This document shows positions 1 through 14,894 of a DNA stretch of 64,000 nt, piece after piece; the stretch's first letter is position 1, and each line of letters opens with the position of its first letter. Source of the DNA: Rhynochetos jubatus. Taxonomy: Eukaryota; Chordata; Aves; Eurypygiformes; Rhynochetidae. Location of the stretch: positions 3,720,001-3,784,000 of the forward strand of contig CM050666.1 in the NCBI GenBank assembly GCA_027574665.1, written 5' to 3'. A program made the position numbers and the translations under genes. The notes under the pieces were generated by a model, which did not search any database, was not told where the DNA came from, and saw only the letters and a program-made list of their open reading frames with translations.

Positions 1-3000
1 ATAGAAAAAAAATTCCTTCAGCGAAATATTTTGAAGTAGAGACTGTTTGTTTGTTACTAGGTGAGACGACTGCAAGACAGGAGTGGTGTCTAGTAGCCAC
101 GTTACCCTTTGTGCGCTTGAAGCAGTGCGGAGGGAAGAGGGGAACTACAGTTAGGCTGTAGTGAAACAGCCCTTGCGTGTCCCTTTCCAAACAGGTTTCT
201 GTTTATGCTCCTGTCCTGTGAGACAGTTGATTATGGCAACGCCATGGGATGCTGATAGACATGGAAATTTCTGAGTTAGAATTGCATGGGCTGTGTCTTA
301 ATAAATATGGTGTCCTGAGCATTCCCATGCCAGCTCTCCCGCCTTAGATCTAATCCATGAACTTTTACCCCTCTAACTGAGTCTGGTCAGTACATCCATA
401 CCCAGTTTTGCTCAACAGTGTGTTCATTTCTTTGCAAGCATCAAGGTCAGGCATTACTCAGTGCCATCAAAACCTGAAGACTGCAGGCACACGTAAAGCG
501 CTACTTCCTCTTTGTGATCCTGGAAATCATCACTGCCTTCGGTCCCCTGGGGGTAGTCGTAGGACTCGTCAGTGGTACCAAAATTGACATTCAGCATTGT
601 TGCAGGCAAGGTGGCAAGCTGCATTCACTGTGTGCCACGCTAGGAACTCCTGTCAGTCGGTATCTTCATCTGAAAGCATCAGATTTAGCGAGCCCTAGAG
701 AGCAACTGCGCTGCTGTGCCAGGAGGAGTCGGAAGCCAGCAAAACCAGTGCCTGAGACTGGAGCACCTGGGCTGAATCTGGTACAGAGGTTTGGTCCTGG
801 CACGTGACAGGATTCAGATAGCGTCTTCTGGCACGTGGTGGAAGGGTGTTATATTAAATGATGGCATAGTGCAGTAAAAGCATGGTAAAACAAATTTAAG
901 TGATCTATTTAATGTTTTAATAAGATTTGAATTTTTTCAGCTGAGAAATGGTAACTGATTGTGCCTGTACAGTTCACTGCAGTGCAGTGGGAAGGTCTCA
1001 ATTGAAAACTGGAGGGTTTTGTTTTCTTGAATTTAAGAAAAATAAGATATATAAGTTGTTTTAATTCTGCAAGTTTGTGTAGTTGTATTTTTAACTGTGT
1101 TTTTAAAAATTCAGGGATGTGATTGTACGTGTTTCTTGAAAACGGTGTAGAGTGATGCTATAGTAATATGTATGTACAGTGTTGCCAACTAACACCGTCA
1201 TAAATGAGAAAAGACTAGGAAGGAAAATCATAAAAATCAATCTGATTTAATTTTAAATGATGTGTGCATATTCCTGACTTGTCAAAACGAAGTGATAGAA
1301 ATACTGAGTCATAAGAAATACTGCGTATTTTTCAATAATTCTTCCTACCCCTGTAAAATAAGCTTTTCTGTTTCAGTTAAAGACGCTTAGTTCCCAGACA
1401 AATATTTTTGAGGTTTAAGTTCTGAAATGTTATGCTCACTTTGAGTTCCTTCTCAGCCTTACAGTTTCAGTAAAACCATACACCAAGCTAGTTCATTGTG
1501 TCTGTGGTTGGTTGGTTTAGCTTTTTCAGACTGGTAGTCCTGTGCATGCTAAAGCTGACTTAATTGTTACCTGCTCTGAAATATTGGGTAGTGTACCCAA
1601 TGGAATGCAGTCTGCACTCATGGTTTAGCAGAAGGAATGGATATAAATACAGATTATAAGCATTTTCACGTGCATTTTTCAGCAAAAGCTGGTGCCATTG
1701 ATATCAGTATGCTTATATTTATAAATGTGTGTTGAAGTAATTAATATAATTATATTCAAGTATATTAATCATTAATAGATATAATGTTTTTTTGCTTTAT
1801 AGACAGAAGACAGTAAAGCATTATTAGTAACTTAGGGTTACTTAAAGAAACTATTAAGATGGCTTGGGAAAATGCTACTCAAGCACTACAATTTTAACTA
1901 CTATCATCTATCACGGATATATGCTACTGGTCCTCTTGGCATATTTTGTTTGTGTTTCCACAAGTCTTGTATGTCAAGTTCTGTGCTAAAAGTGTCAGCA
2001 CACTCTGCAGGAAAAAAGCATTTTGGGACTGAAGCTCTTGATGTTCTTTATGACTAACTAACGTTCTAGGTAAGCGATAAATTAAAGGAGTGTTCGGTAT
2101 TCAGTTGTCTGATGTTTTACATTTAATATTGAAAATAATAAACTGGTGTTTTCCAAAAGATGGTAAGAACTCTCACAGAGCATACTGTAATATTTCCCCT
2201 GAATACATTAAAGGTATGACCCAGTTTGCATTACCTCTGCAGTGCTCTGCGCTGGGGTGTGTAGCTGCAGCCTTTACTTTTCACGAGTGCCCTTCAGTCG
2301 GCAAGGCAGGAAGGTAGATGGCCATGCGTGTCACGGCTTCCACCGGGGGCTGCTTTCTTCAGCCAACCTTTTCGTCTTCCTCTCCTGGGGTAAGAGCATT
2401 AAAAAGACAGTGGCCAAGCAGCCCCACGCACTGATTCTTCAGATTCCTTGACTCTTGCCAATCAAGATAAAGTCCTGGGAACAACATAAAGACTGCCCAC
2501 CTGGGGTCGTTGGAGCAGTGCTTCCCCTGTGCTGCATGTAGCCCCCTCAGCTGATACTCATGGTAGCGTATCTTACACGGCTGTTTGCTGTCTGGTGCTG
2601 TGTTTTGCTGAATGCATGGACCCGAGCCGGACAGCTGAGAACCTACGGGATGTTTATAGCTGTGCCATTGGTTGTTCAGTTCTGTGATACTTGTGTTTTG
2701 GTGATAGATGAAATTCCTGCTTTGCAAGTTCTTGATACCAGGGGTTGTGTTACCGTGGTGGCCTCTTCGTATGGATGCAGCATTATCTCAAAATGAGACT
2801 GCTGCTAATGAAATTTATTGTGGTATTTGCCCTGCGTGTTTTGGAGTGTCTCTGTCAGCCACAGTGTAGGCTGTGGGTCCGTGATTTCATACAGGAATTC
2901 CATAATGTGGGCAGGATGGTGTGAGGCAGGAAGGGTGCACAGCAGAATTGGCAAAGGCTGGTGAGCTGGCCTGGCAGGAACTCGTAAAAGGACGTTTGTA

Positions 3001-6000
3001 AGTGCCAGTTGTTTGGCTCCTAGTGAGCTTCCAACACAGAAACATGATAATAATGACCAACATCTACCAGTTTGATTGAATTGGTAGAAGAATTCTTATC
3101 CCTTTCTGCCTTGAGGAAGAAAAGTACCGTCTGGCCCACTGCCTTCAAAGGTAGCCGGTCGTCCTGCGCTGCACTTGAGCCAGCAGAAGGACTAAGGTGC
3201 TGTCACCGAGTATCACGGGGCTTTCACAGCTTGGGTTTTGGTAAGGGGTCTGGGACTTTGGATTGCCTTCTTCCTTTGGCAGTACTCTGAATCCGTCTAT
3301 TTTCAGTGTATGTTTATAACTAACATTTCCTCGTGGGATTTTGAGGAAGCCAGGATATGTGGGGTAGGTGTACTGGGATATGTGTTTCCAGTTACATGGT
3401 TTAGGTCACCCCTTTCTGGGGGACTTCTGTGGATTCCAGTTTATAATGCAGATCAGTTATCTCTAGAATTTTGACGTTAAGGATCTTTCTAGTGATTTGA
3501 TGAATGTAAATGAACAAATATATGCAGCTGCTCTTGTCATCTTTAACTTCTGGATTTTGTAAAACCTTCTCTTCTAGTTATTATTTGCTGGCGACAATTA
3601 TTGTATATACAAATGTTTACATATATAACGTTACTGGAATGCCTACATATATTCCAAATATTAACATTATTTAATGTAATCGAGAGTACATGATTTTTCA
3701 CACTTTCGTAACTTTTTTAAAAAGATTGTTATTTAAATGGTTGGAATATTTTGGAGTAGGGGCACACAAATAGAGAGTAGCTCAAGCTCAAGAAAACCAG
3801 AGTTGGATATTTCTCTTGTCTGTTTGTTTTCTCTTTTTTGTGCCTTATTTTTTATTTATGTAGTTTAGGAATGACTTATCTTCATCAAGTGTTTTTGGAC
3901 ACACTTGTGTTAGACACTTAAACTTCAATAATTATATATGAAGCCTGGCTTAATCAGGACTTGGTGACCAATTAGTGAGGTCCTACTAATGTTTAAGCTC
4001 CTTTTCTCATTATACGCTCACTATTGGCACTGTATATAAAGGATAAACTAAGTGCCCCTGATGTGCTGTTAATTAGATTTGTCAGGACTCCCAGTTGCAC
4101 TGTCTGCCAAACACAAGTGTTGTCACTTACTGTATCAGTAATGAATTGACTTAAGGGCTTTTGTAGATACTTAGAGGGCCTTAGTTTTGAATACTTAAAT
4201 CTGTTGCAAATATAATTGTAGTTACAGCTCTAGCTCCGCTTACTGTGCTGCAAGAACCTCCACAAACAAGAGGTGTTGGCTTTCTTGAATTTCTGAACAT
4301 CAAGCTGGATTTGCTACTTAAACTGATTTAAAATCCTTGTAGGCAGCATGTGGTCTTTTGAGTTCTGCAAAACAGTGCCACTACAGGATTTGTTTTGAGG
4401 CCAACTCAGAAGTAAATACACTTTCTCATATTCCCAAATAAAATTGGTGCCTAAAGCAAAAAAAATTCTTCAGTCTCTCTCCAAAAGTAGTAAAGAAAAC
4501 TTCACTTGAAAACAATTCCATTGAATTATTTCAGTCAACAATAATACCTTCTTAAGTTATTTTTCTGACACTTTTATACGTCTTTAAAGTAACTTAATCT
4601 TGAAATACACCTTTGTTTCAGAACCGAGTTGTCTAGGTAATTTATTCTGAAAGTCTGTTTTCTGAGACTTATGTTCACTTGAAAATTTTTTGCTAACCCT
4701 TATTTTTTGAAGGCTTGGACTAAAATGGAATTGTACTACAGTGTGTTTGATTGCTTTTTTGCTTTTGGCCAGTATGGAACCATTTCATTCGTGGTGAATC
4801 TGCCTGCTGGCACGCCATAAGGCATTAATGTCATTTTTGCAATCTTGTTCATTTTAGCTGGTTGAAGTCACGATTTCAGGCTCTCTTCTACTTTCCTTTG
4901 CCCAGATTTTATTTTCCCAACCTGTGTCTTCCTCTTAAACATGTTTGGTTGCATACACCTTTGAGCGGGAGCTGTAGCAGGCGTCATGCCAGCACACTGT
5001 TCTGTGCGTCTCAGGCCTCTAGAACAAGTGTTTTAAAATGCTGCACAATAACGTGGTCTTTGTGCAATACCACTCTCACTGCCAATTGGACGCAGTGCGG
5101 TCAGGTTGCTTGTTTAAGAAATCATCCGACATGACATTTGACTATTCTGTGACTGACATATCAAAAATCTATGGAAATGCTGATTTTCACAAGTTGGTTG
5201 GCTGGAGCCATTTGTGAAGTTGAAGAGAAAGCTGACTTAGTCTTCTGAATGCTTTTAATGTTTTGGCTTATTAAATTTTGAGATTCAGGATAGTAACACG
5301 TTTTAAATAGCTTGGGTTTGGTACTGATTTACTGCTGGTTTAGAAGATAGGGAACTTGAATGAACACTTGGGGTATCGTATATGACCCAACCAAAGCTAT
5401 ATAAACCAATTCTTCAGTGTAGGACTAGTAATATAAATACACCTATGTTCTTCCTTTTAGTAATGAACCAGTGAGCTGTAGGCCATCCTTTTCTTGCCTA
5501 AATTGAACATTGCAGAGGTCCAATCTGCTGAGGTACAGTAATTACAGAGTGGATTCATCTTAAAATATATCGTCACTGATGAACTATTGTTAGCTTCAAT
5601 TTACTTGGCAGCTGAGTAAAGCAAAGGAAGTTCTAAAATGTGGCTCCAGTCCACTGTTCAAAGAACAGAAATAATGTGTACTGAGTTTTTTGAGTTGCTT
5701 CTTCCCACCTTTCTCCCTTGTTTGCTGCTGGGGGTTCGCTCTTTTCGCCTGCATCATCACTGTGACTGAACTCTGCTCTGAGCTCAGTAATACTTGGATT
5801 TAAACCTGTCTAGAATGGGAGGACCTGTAGTTACAACTGTTATGCCTGGTTTGTACCCCAAACATAGCTTAATTAGTAAAGTGTATTAAGATGACACTGG
5901 ATGTTACTGTTGGAGGCCTTCTCTGAGTGCGCTATAGCAAGAAGCATGGAGTGGTGACTAGGCTGTTACTTTTTGTCCTTGAAAAATCTCATATTGGAAA

Positions 6001-7939
6001 AAGTCTGGTGTTTACACTGAAGACAGTGGAAGAGGATGGGTAGGAAGGATGAGGGTCTGGCAAACAGATGTGTGATCAGTGCCCTGCATACCTCCCTCTG
6101 CTGAGATTTTGGGGTTAGTTGTTGAGGAATTTTGTCCTTGGAAGGTAGAACCTCAGGGAAAAGCCTCCTGTCCTCAGACCTCTACAGTACACCTTGTTCC
6201 TTTAGGCTGAACTTCAGCCAAGGTGTATGTAGTCTAAGCCTGAGGCAGGGTGAAGAGCATGCGTGGAGCAGGTCACTTCTCGATCACGAATGCTGGGCAA
6301 CTTTCAGCTGCTCTTAGTTTGACAGAGAAGTGACTGTGTATGTTCTGAGTAGATGTACTTACAAGGATGAGAAGTCCTAGACAAGTGGGCAAACTGGACA
6401 GACTTAAGAAAAGGAAACGTGGGGCCAGTTGCTCTGTTTGGGTCTGAGCTGACTGTAGGTTCACTTTAGCTTGGGTATATGCATGTGTATGGCTCTGGCT
6501 TCTAACTTGTGTTGTAGGCGGTCCTCTTTTTCACACTGTTGGTCATAGCAGATGTTACATTTATGTTGTTTTTCTGAAATATCAGTAAACATAAAACATA
6601 CCTGCAATAAGTCAGACTGCATTTAGTCTCTCTAGACTTCACCCTGATAGTAAAGCTAGGACTGAGTAATTACTAAGAAGCAGACCTTTTTTTCCAGGTG
6701 CCCAGCGAAGAGTACTGACAAACTAATCTTGACCAATAACACGCTTTGTGCTGCCATCTCCTGACGTTGCGTTTTGTCGTTGCAGCCGGGGATCACATCA
6801 TGGCTGGCTCTGTGGTAAAACGTGTGGTCCAAGCTGCCTTGGTGTAGTTACCTCTGCAGATTTGCCTTTATAAGACTTGGGTGTTCTTCAGGGTTTGAAG
6901 TGGTGCTTTTGGACCAGCTTATGTCAGTTACAAAGAGTTTACATTGCACAGTATAAAGGCACTCTAAATCCTGAAAGGGTGTTTGTGTAGAATTATCTCA
7001 GTCGGTGTTTTGGTCAGGGTTCACCCATCCAGGGAATGGCAGGTGAAGTGCACCCAGATCTCAAGTCACTCGTGTGGCAATGCCTTTTCATCCAGGGTGA
7101 TCTGTAAGACAAGCCCCAGTCGTTCCTCATGCCTCACTGGATTTGGCAGTGTCTGTGAGCCTCTCGTGTGAGTGACTTCCAAGATATTTTCTTCCTTCAT
7201 GAGTAGACTTCCCCCGTTTCTCTCCACCCGTTTTTCTTGGCTTGTTCACGTTTTCTGTGGATTTCGAAGAACCAGTTCAGATTTGGACTGAAGAGCAGTT
7301 TTCTGAAGGTACATTGTGGAATGACTGCCATCTCCAAGTTCGGCAGTGCGTTCCAGATACCAGAATATTTGGGAAAATTGAAAATTCCACAGAGAGCAGT
7401 TGCACTCCCCTGATTTTCTTTTTTTATCAGCCTGAATGGCATGGTGACAGTTCTTCTTTTGCAATTTCCTCCTGTGGGAGGAAGAGAAGCATTCCACGGG
7501 AAGTGGGAGCCACCACCTTGTATGTAGCTATGAGAATCGGAGACTTCCCAAATACGGTTTCATGATTCATGACATGACATGGGACAGTGAGAGACTAATG
7601 CTAATGGCCACTCTGACAGCAGTCAGGACAGGGCTTTAGGAGAAGAATCTTAGAAGGACAAGACTGGATTTTGGGGGTAGAATAAATTTCTCACTGGAGA
7701 AGGGAATTTACTGTCGTCTTTGAGGAAGGCAAGCTGCAAAAATTACTTTGAGGGATCTTCTCTCTTCTTAATCTCTTCATGTTACCAGCTGTTAAAGACA
7801 TGGGGAACTGCAAGTGGTTTTGGGTGATGATACCAGTACACTTAATGATGCAATTTCCATCTGTTGACTGGAAAGCTGATGGAGAAGATCAGAAGGAACA
7901 ATATTAAAGTATCTTTTTTTTGTTGAGGGATCCAGTAGC

Positions 7940-7975
7940 CTAATTTATGGAATTGGATGTCTAATGTATGGAATT
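7940..7975. repeat. Short imperfect direct repeat
   Basis: Two copies of a CTAATNTATGGAATT unit, differing at one base (T or G), start at 7940 and 7961 (period 21). No known element is recognised. Confidence 0.6.
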
Positions 7976-10900
7976 CTATTTTCACTGGTCTTCACATTAT
8001 GTAGGAACATGCCTGTGTGCACACACTGTGTTGTTTAAACCACATTTATGATCTGGTGCTTTGAAGAACAGTTTCCTAGCACAGGGACCTGTAATGAAAT
8101 TATTTACTGTCCCACCCAATTCCCAGAAAAGGATTTAGTTTGGGAAGGAGTGGGAATGTTGCCTGAAGTGTTCTGAGCCTGTCTGCTTTGGACACAGCCA
8201 TGAGACCGATGTGGCATTTAATCAAAAGATAAAACGCAGCATAATATAGTCACACTAGATGTTTCAGGAAGCTGTCTGCTATTATGTGCTTCTAGTTTCT
8301 TAAAAAGAAATGTACCCAGATTCTCTTCTTAAATAATTCCTTAACATAACAATTCTCTCCAGCAGTGGTCAAAAGTGGAACAGCTTCAGGAAGACTGTAA
8401 GGTCATGCCAAGAATACAGTTATTTTTCTGTACACTCGGTCAGCTTCCTGCTGGTTTTGGCAATGCAACTTGACATATTTTTGTGTTTAAGAACTGTTGA
8501 TGAATTTTTCTTTTGTGAGTTTAATTGAGTTTAACCCACACAGAAATTCAGCATGCACAAATGCTTGTTGGTAATTAATACCATAGCTCATCTGTGAAAC
8601 GGATGGAAAAGTCTGGGGGTTTGTTTTAATTTTTTTCTCCATTCGTGCACTGTTAGGTCTTGTACTTCCTGTGTGAAGGAGAGACTGTAACTATCTATAT
8701 CCCTTTTTGTCTCAGTCCTTTTGATTTTAGTACACATCTGCTCTCTCCCTGTAATCTCCTTCACAATGAAGAATCCTTGTGTACTTACATATCCTTTGTA
8801 TGGAAACCATTCCGTATGTCTGACCTTTCTTGTTACTTCCTTACTCATCTCTTATTTCTGCTGTCTACCTTTACACTGCGGAGATTCAGCTTGGCACCCG
8901 GTTTTATGTGAACCCTTCATGGTTCTCTGGGCTGTTGCAATTATACCTTGTGTTTGCTCTGCATCCCTTCCCAAACACTGAACGTTGCGCTCGGTCTGAT
9001 TTGGGATTTGTGTGTTCCTTCTGAAGTGATGAATCTGTAGTAAACCCTTCTGCAGAGATACACAAACATCTTTCCTGGCCAGTGATTCCTTGTTTAAAGC
9101 CACAATCCCTAAGAAAGATTTGTTTATTTGTGTTTGTTTTTTTTTCCTCCTGCACCTTTTCTGTAGATTTATCTATATTGAATTTAACTATGTGGCTTTT
9201 TGCTTGGTTAGGGTTTCTTTTCCCCCTCACGCCCAGTCACTAACTCTCATGACGTACTGTAGTTCTTTGCCTTGAATTCTGGGTTTTTCCTGGTTTTTCA
9301 GTACTGCGGTAGCAGAATTTGTTATCATGCTGTTCTCCCTCTTCTAACTCTAGTTATTTAGCCTTTTAATTGTGACATTTCTTTTAAATGCAAAGTTAAG
9401 TCAAGGACTGTGTCTCAATACTGTGAGGAAATCAAAGGAGGCTAAGTGATCTCAGGAGAGGTACTCGAGTAGCTGTAGTGTTTGTATAAATGAGAACTAA
9501 AAGAACTAATTAAAGTAAGCTGGAGGAATGTATAAACTACCTGCACAGGCCTGTTTAATACTCTTTAGTCCCAACCCACAGGACCTTTATCGTATCAATC
9601 ATAAAAGTCGATAGGGAAATAAATATCTCACTGATAGAAGTTGCCATAGGAAAAGCTATGCTAAATGGAGGAATTAAATGTTCTGAAACAGTTGGTGGAG
9701 AAATTCCACTACCCACTGGGTTTCATTACCCATTCCCCTACCTCGTGTATCCCATTTTAATTTTATTTACGGCAGATAACACTAAGACTGTTAATGGGAC
9801 TAAATCTCTCTCCTTCTATTATAGCAAATGTTTTCTCAATATGGAATAAAGCGCGCAGTACAGCAAGATTTTCTGTTGTACTGCATTTTCTTAAGGCCAC
9901 TGTTCTTGCAAAAACGTGAACGTTCACAATCATGTCACACATAACACTGGTAATTTCAGCTGTATTCTCATTTTCCCTTTATGTAGCATTTATGATCTTT
10001 GAAGATTCATTTTGGATGTAAATGACTAGTTCAGGAGTATAAAAAGAAAAATCTATTTAATGTTCCAAATTTGAGTGACTGTTTTGTGTGAGTGAAGATG
10101 ATTGAGTTGAAAAATAAACGAGTCAATCCTTTTACAATATACTGTCATAACAGAGATCTGGGAATAAGATTGTTAGTTCAGTGATTTTGGTTTTGCTCCA
10201 GCTGAGGACTGTAAACCACAGTTTTGAGACTGGACTGACGTGGGTTTATGGTGTATTTTTTGTGAAAGTTCTTTTGATTATATATTTATTTTTAAGAACA
10301 GCTTCATACACTGCAGCTTTGTCATTTATGTGGTATTGCAGACAAATTCAACTCTCCTGGAGAACAGATGGACCAATAAACTCTTCACCAAACCTCCATA
10401 CTTATTTTAGAATCTATTTCTGGTACATTGCAATCAACAGCAACAAAACATTAAAAATAGCATGGCTTTATTTCAGACTGTCATAATGCCTTTCAGCTCT
10501 CTGACAGCATGCTCGCTACTACACGCCTCTGTGACCTGTCTGCTCTTCGGAGGTGTGCTTCCCCCACCCCCCCTCCCTGTTTTGCTTTAGTAAAGCTGAG
10601 CATACAATTTCCTTGATGCAAAACTCAAGAGATTAAAGTGGGAATACTTGGCTTCCCCCACCTTTGGAGCCAGGGGGGCGTTGTTTGTTCTTCACTGTGT
10701 CATGTTGCAAGAGGTTTTGAGATTGTTTCATGCTTTGAAAATTTCAGAGGGTTAAGAATTGCTTTTTAAATGGCTACGTTTATAATTTGAAGAAATAATC
10801 TGGACCATATTATTTTTAAAATAACAATATTTTCTATAAAAGCTAATAAACAGTTGGAATCATAATTGGAATCAAGTGCTTGTGCGCTGGCGGTGTCCCG

Positions 10901-13900
10901 GTAATTCACCTGTCTCCACTTTGTAGATGCATACTTCACTGAAATTCCACTGCTTTGTTTTGAAAAGTCCTCAGCTGACTTTATTGATGTGGGTTTACCG
11001 TTAAGCTTTTAAATATTATTACTTGTTATGAAGGTCACTATAGAAGCCCGTCAAATTAATTTTTACATCCTTCATTGGTAGCATATTAAAGCAAGTAAAT
11101 AGATTAAAGCAGTTTATAGCATAAAGTACACTGGAAATGTAAACATATATCAAGCAGGAAAAAGATATGGATAGTTGCACACAAAACTCCAAGCTGGGAG
11201 AGAGTTGTCCTTATTTATTAAACCCTCAGATGGCACTGCAAAATAGCGAGATCAGTGTCATTCTGCCAGTAGCAATCAGATCACAAACTGAACTGTGGGG
11301 AAGACTCATCCCTCTCCTACTGTTCCTCGATCTGTAAGATAGTTTTTTTCATTGTAGCTAAAGATCTTGAGAAGCTTGTTTTGGGGGCAGTTAATAGCAT
11401 CTGTGTGATTTTAATATGCAGGTAGCTACCTGTAGGGTTTTCAGACATGTTTAGGCACCTATTTTGTATTTATTTCAGCTGGAGTTGGGCATTATTTGTT
11501 TGTTAGGATCCTGCTTGGTGTCTTCTCTGTCTTCCAGCAACGAATTGCTTTTCAAATCTAGCTCCAGAGTTAGCTGGTGGCGCAAGTCTCTCTGTGTTCA
11601 GGAGTAAAGAATATTGACTCCAGCTGAGGGTTTGTGAGATTTAGCATTTTAAATACCTGAGTGCTTTATGAACAAGGGCTTAGGAAAGCTTTAATTTTGT
11701 TTCTTACTCCTGGTAGCTTTCTTTTATAGTCAGCTTCTCAAGCCGTCTCTATTAAACGAGGAAGGCTTTTCCAACTGTTTGAGAACAACAATAGAAACAG
11801 ATTTGTTAAAATTTTTAGTTATGGAGAGAATTATTTAACTTTGCATTCATATGGCTCTGTGTGTGCATAATGTGCACATAATCTCAAAATGTAATTTTTA
11901 TGCATGTAATTTCTGTCAGTGTGCTAGATAATACGGTTTGTGAGCAAAAAACCCTCAGCTGACACACTGCTCCTCCTGGCTTTCTTTGTTTTGAAACAAT
12001 TCTGGAGCATCTGTCATTGTTTCACACAATTTCCTGTAAAGCTGCCTGTGGCAGTTGCACTCATTCTTTATTACCCAAGGGCTTTGCTAGCTATAAAATA
12101 ATGTATCTGACTACCTAATAGCCTAATATTCAGTCTTCCCTGGAGAAGTGGGAGTGGAAAGCTGGTTTTACTTTCTTTTTTGCTGACCGTGCAGACCTGA
12201 CCCTATCTGAGAGCTTTTATCTGTACTGTCACTGAAGTAGAAGGGATTTCCTATGATAATGGCTTTCCTGGCTACTAGATAGCCCCTTCTATGTGCCAAG
12301 GAATGGCACCCATCAAAGGATATTAAACTTCTGCCTTAATACAGATGACACATCTGTATGCGATTATCTTTTTAACAACCCCTTGGTTTTTTTGCTTTGT
12401 TTGTTTATTAGTTTAGAGGCCTCATATACTGAAATAGACTGTAGAAACAGTATGAAAATCTGAATACAGATGCCTGGACTGTTTGAAGAACCATTATGGC
12501 ATATGCACATGCTTCAGAGCTTCCATACATATCTATAGATCCGTACGTGTTGCTGCCACACTTTTAAAGTAGATTTTTTCATAAGGAAAACAGTTTTCAG
12601 ATATTTTTAGTGAAAAATTGAAGTGCATATGCAGAGCTGCTCTTCTCTCATTGAATAAATGAATGTTTTTTCTACAAAACCTAATTAACAGCGGTTAGAA
12701 ATAATTTCAATTTCCTAAGCCGCATGGTATTACTTAAAGAAGATGTGTTAAACCCTTCAATATTAGTTAATTTTGCATGTGAACCGTTCCATTGGGATTG
12801 GTTATAAAACCGTATCAAGGTGTGTTTGAAGAATTAAATTACACTTACATGTGTTGGTGTCCAGAAGCCCCAACCATGGACCTGCTGTACTCGCATGCCC
12901 TATAAGTTGATGTCATTAAAAACAAACAAAGCAACAAAAAATTGCACTTCAGAAATGATAGAGGAATACTTAACCACTGCTCGGTTATTTTTCTTTCAAA
13001 ATTAGGTACTTGCCAAAAAACAAGTGAATGTGGGTTTGATTACCATGAGGTAGGCCTGATGGGTAATGGAAGGGGAAAGAAGCTAATGAGAGTGATGGTC
13101 AGGGAACATGGTTTTGTGGGTGAATTTCTCACAGTGAGCTTAAACTCGGTATGCGTCTGTACTGTAGAAGGCAGAAGTGCAGTGTGTTCTGGACTAGGGT
13201 CAATAATGAGAAATGCATTCTGAATGCTTCACTTACACCACCAGGTAAGCAGTATTGTATATGATGCATGCTGGTTTTAATAGTACTGGCTCCTTCATCT
13301 GCAGTTTGATTACTTCAAGTTCTTATTTAAAAAACACTTGAGCCGCACATAACTTCAGAATATCACATTCCACTGAAGGCATTGCAACCACATGATTGTT
13401 TAGAGTTATGTCCTTACTTCCTTGTCTGGCTGAATTAGGATACAGTCTTCATTTGTACATTCCAAACTCATGAGCAGCTTCAAAGAGATTCTGTTCCCAG
13501 CCAAGTAGCCTGCCAGTGATATTTCAGCTTTCTGAGCTGAATGTGGGATTGAATTGAGCAACTTTCTTGGACTGCTTCCTAAAGTAGGCATTAGCTATGT
13601 TTGGAATATAAGATTGTGTGATGCGCTGTGAAGGCTTAACGAGCATATAAGCTGCCTAATTCACTTCTGGACTTTCCACTTGCAAAGCAGTTCAGCAATC
13701 CTGAACGTGTATTAATAAGACTCCTCTGTATCTGCCAACACACATAAACCCAGGAATTGTGTATTCATTTTACTTATTCATGTTATACTGCCTTATGCTA
13801 GATACTTATCATTCACCTGTTTTTGCGATTAATTCATTAATCTTTTACCAGTCACGTACCTGTACAATCTTAAAACTTCCCCACTGTGACATTACGTTCC

Positions 13901-14889
13901 ACAGTACGCCGTTTGCCTGGCTATATTTGCTCGCAGGATGAAGGGAGTTAGCTTCTTCCCCCCTTCTCCCTGTATGACCTTTATCTTTTGTATGGGTGAT
14001 TATTTGAGACTGGTAATATATAGGTGTATCTGTACCTCTGTATGTGTGTTTAGAAATGTCATGTTTTCCTCATCACTCTTGGGTTATTTCTTTTATTCTA
14101 ATTAAAATTCAAGGGATTATTTTGTTGGCAGAATGCACACAATGTATAGCTTGCATTCCAAGAAGCACTTCAAAAATGTAGTCATATTTTTAGGAGCTTA
14201 ATTTTATATGTGAATTCTGTGGCCAGGAACCTTATAATTTGAGTCAATATTTAGATTTCTCTTGTTTGACACTTGCTCTGACCTAGCCTTCATAGTAGGC
14301 ATTAGCAGTTTAAGAATCTTAACAGAATCTTTCTGATTAAAGTTTTGCCTTTTAATAGTATAATGAAAACATTTGCTAATGGTTGAAGACCGTTAGCTGA
14401 GCTGTTCCACCCAGGTCGTTTTAATCTCGGGAGAGTGTTGGTTGTTGAAAGTAAGAAAGGAATGTAGGAAGTCTGATTATTTTCCAAGGAAATAAATTAT
14501 TCCAATTCAGAGTTTCATATTTTATATCTGCATCTTCAAAAGCAGGTATACGATAGTATTATTCTCTCATTTCTCAAAATGCTGTTGTGCTAAGCTAATC
14601 AATCAAAACACAGCAACAACCTTGCCATCAAAGTCTAAAATGTCACAAGATTAAATGGTTGAAGCAGTGTAAGAAAACCGAGGTACAGGTTTGACCTCCC
14701 TAATAGATGGCCGTTTGATCACCTCCAAGCAGTGGCGTAACACTTGCTAGGATCGTCTCTGTAATGATTTGCCCGTGGGTGCTAAACTGCAAACTGAAAG
14801 ACTAATATAGGCAGGCAGAATGAACAAGGACAAGGCAACATTAGCACGGACTTTATACTCTTAACTTGTAGTACACCCTCCAGTGTTTA

Positions 14890-14894
14890 CTCGC
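14890..14894. repeat. Target-site duplication, left copy (CTCGC)
   Basis: These five bases directly before the LTR are identical to 15672-15676 directly after it. This fixes both LTR boundaries to the base. Confidence 0.85.

Larger units (their letters stand above)
1..14894 (+). other. Large MED13L intron, first part; no gene seen
   Basis: AT-rich intronic DNA. Open frames are all short (at most about 108 codons), overlap on both strands and resemble no protein I know. A few small features can be read: an AT-rich tract at 1735-1790, an imperfect direct repeat of about 15 bp at 7940-7954 and 7961-7975, and long T/A-rich blocks near 10740-10860 and 11800-12800. No tRNA, snoRNA or exon of MED13L was recognised. 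The missing upstream exons 3 and 4 are short, so a hidden one cannot be wholly excluded by eye, but I saw none of their expected peptide. Confidence 0.8.
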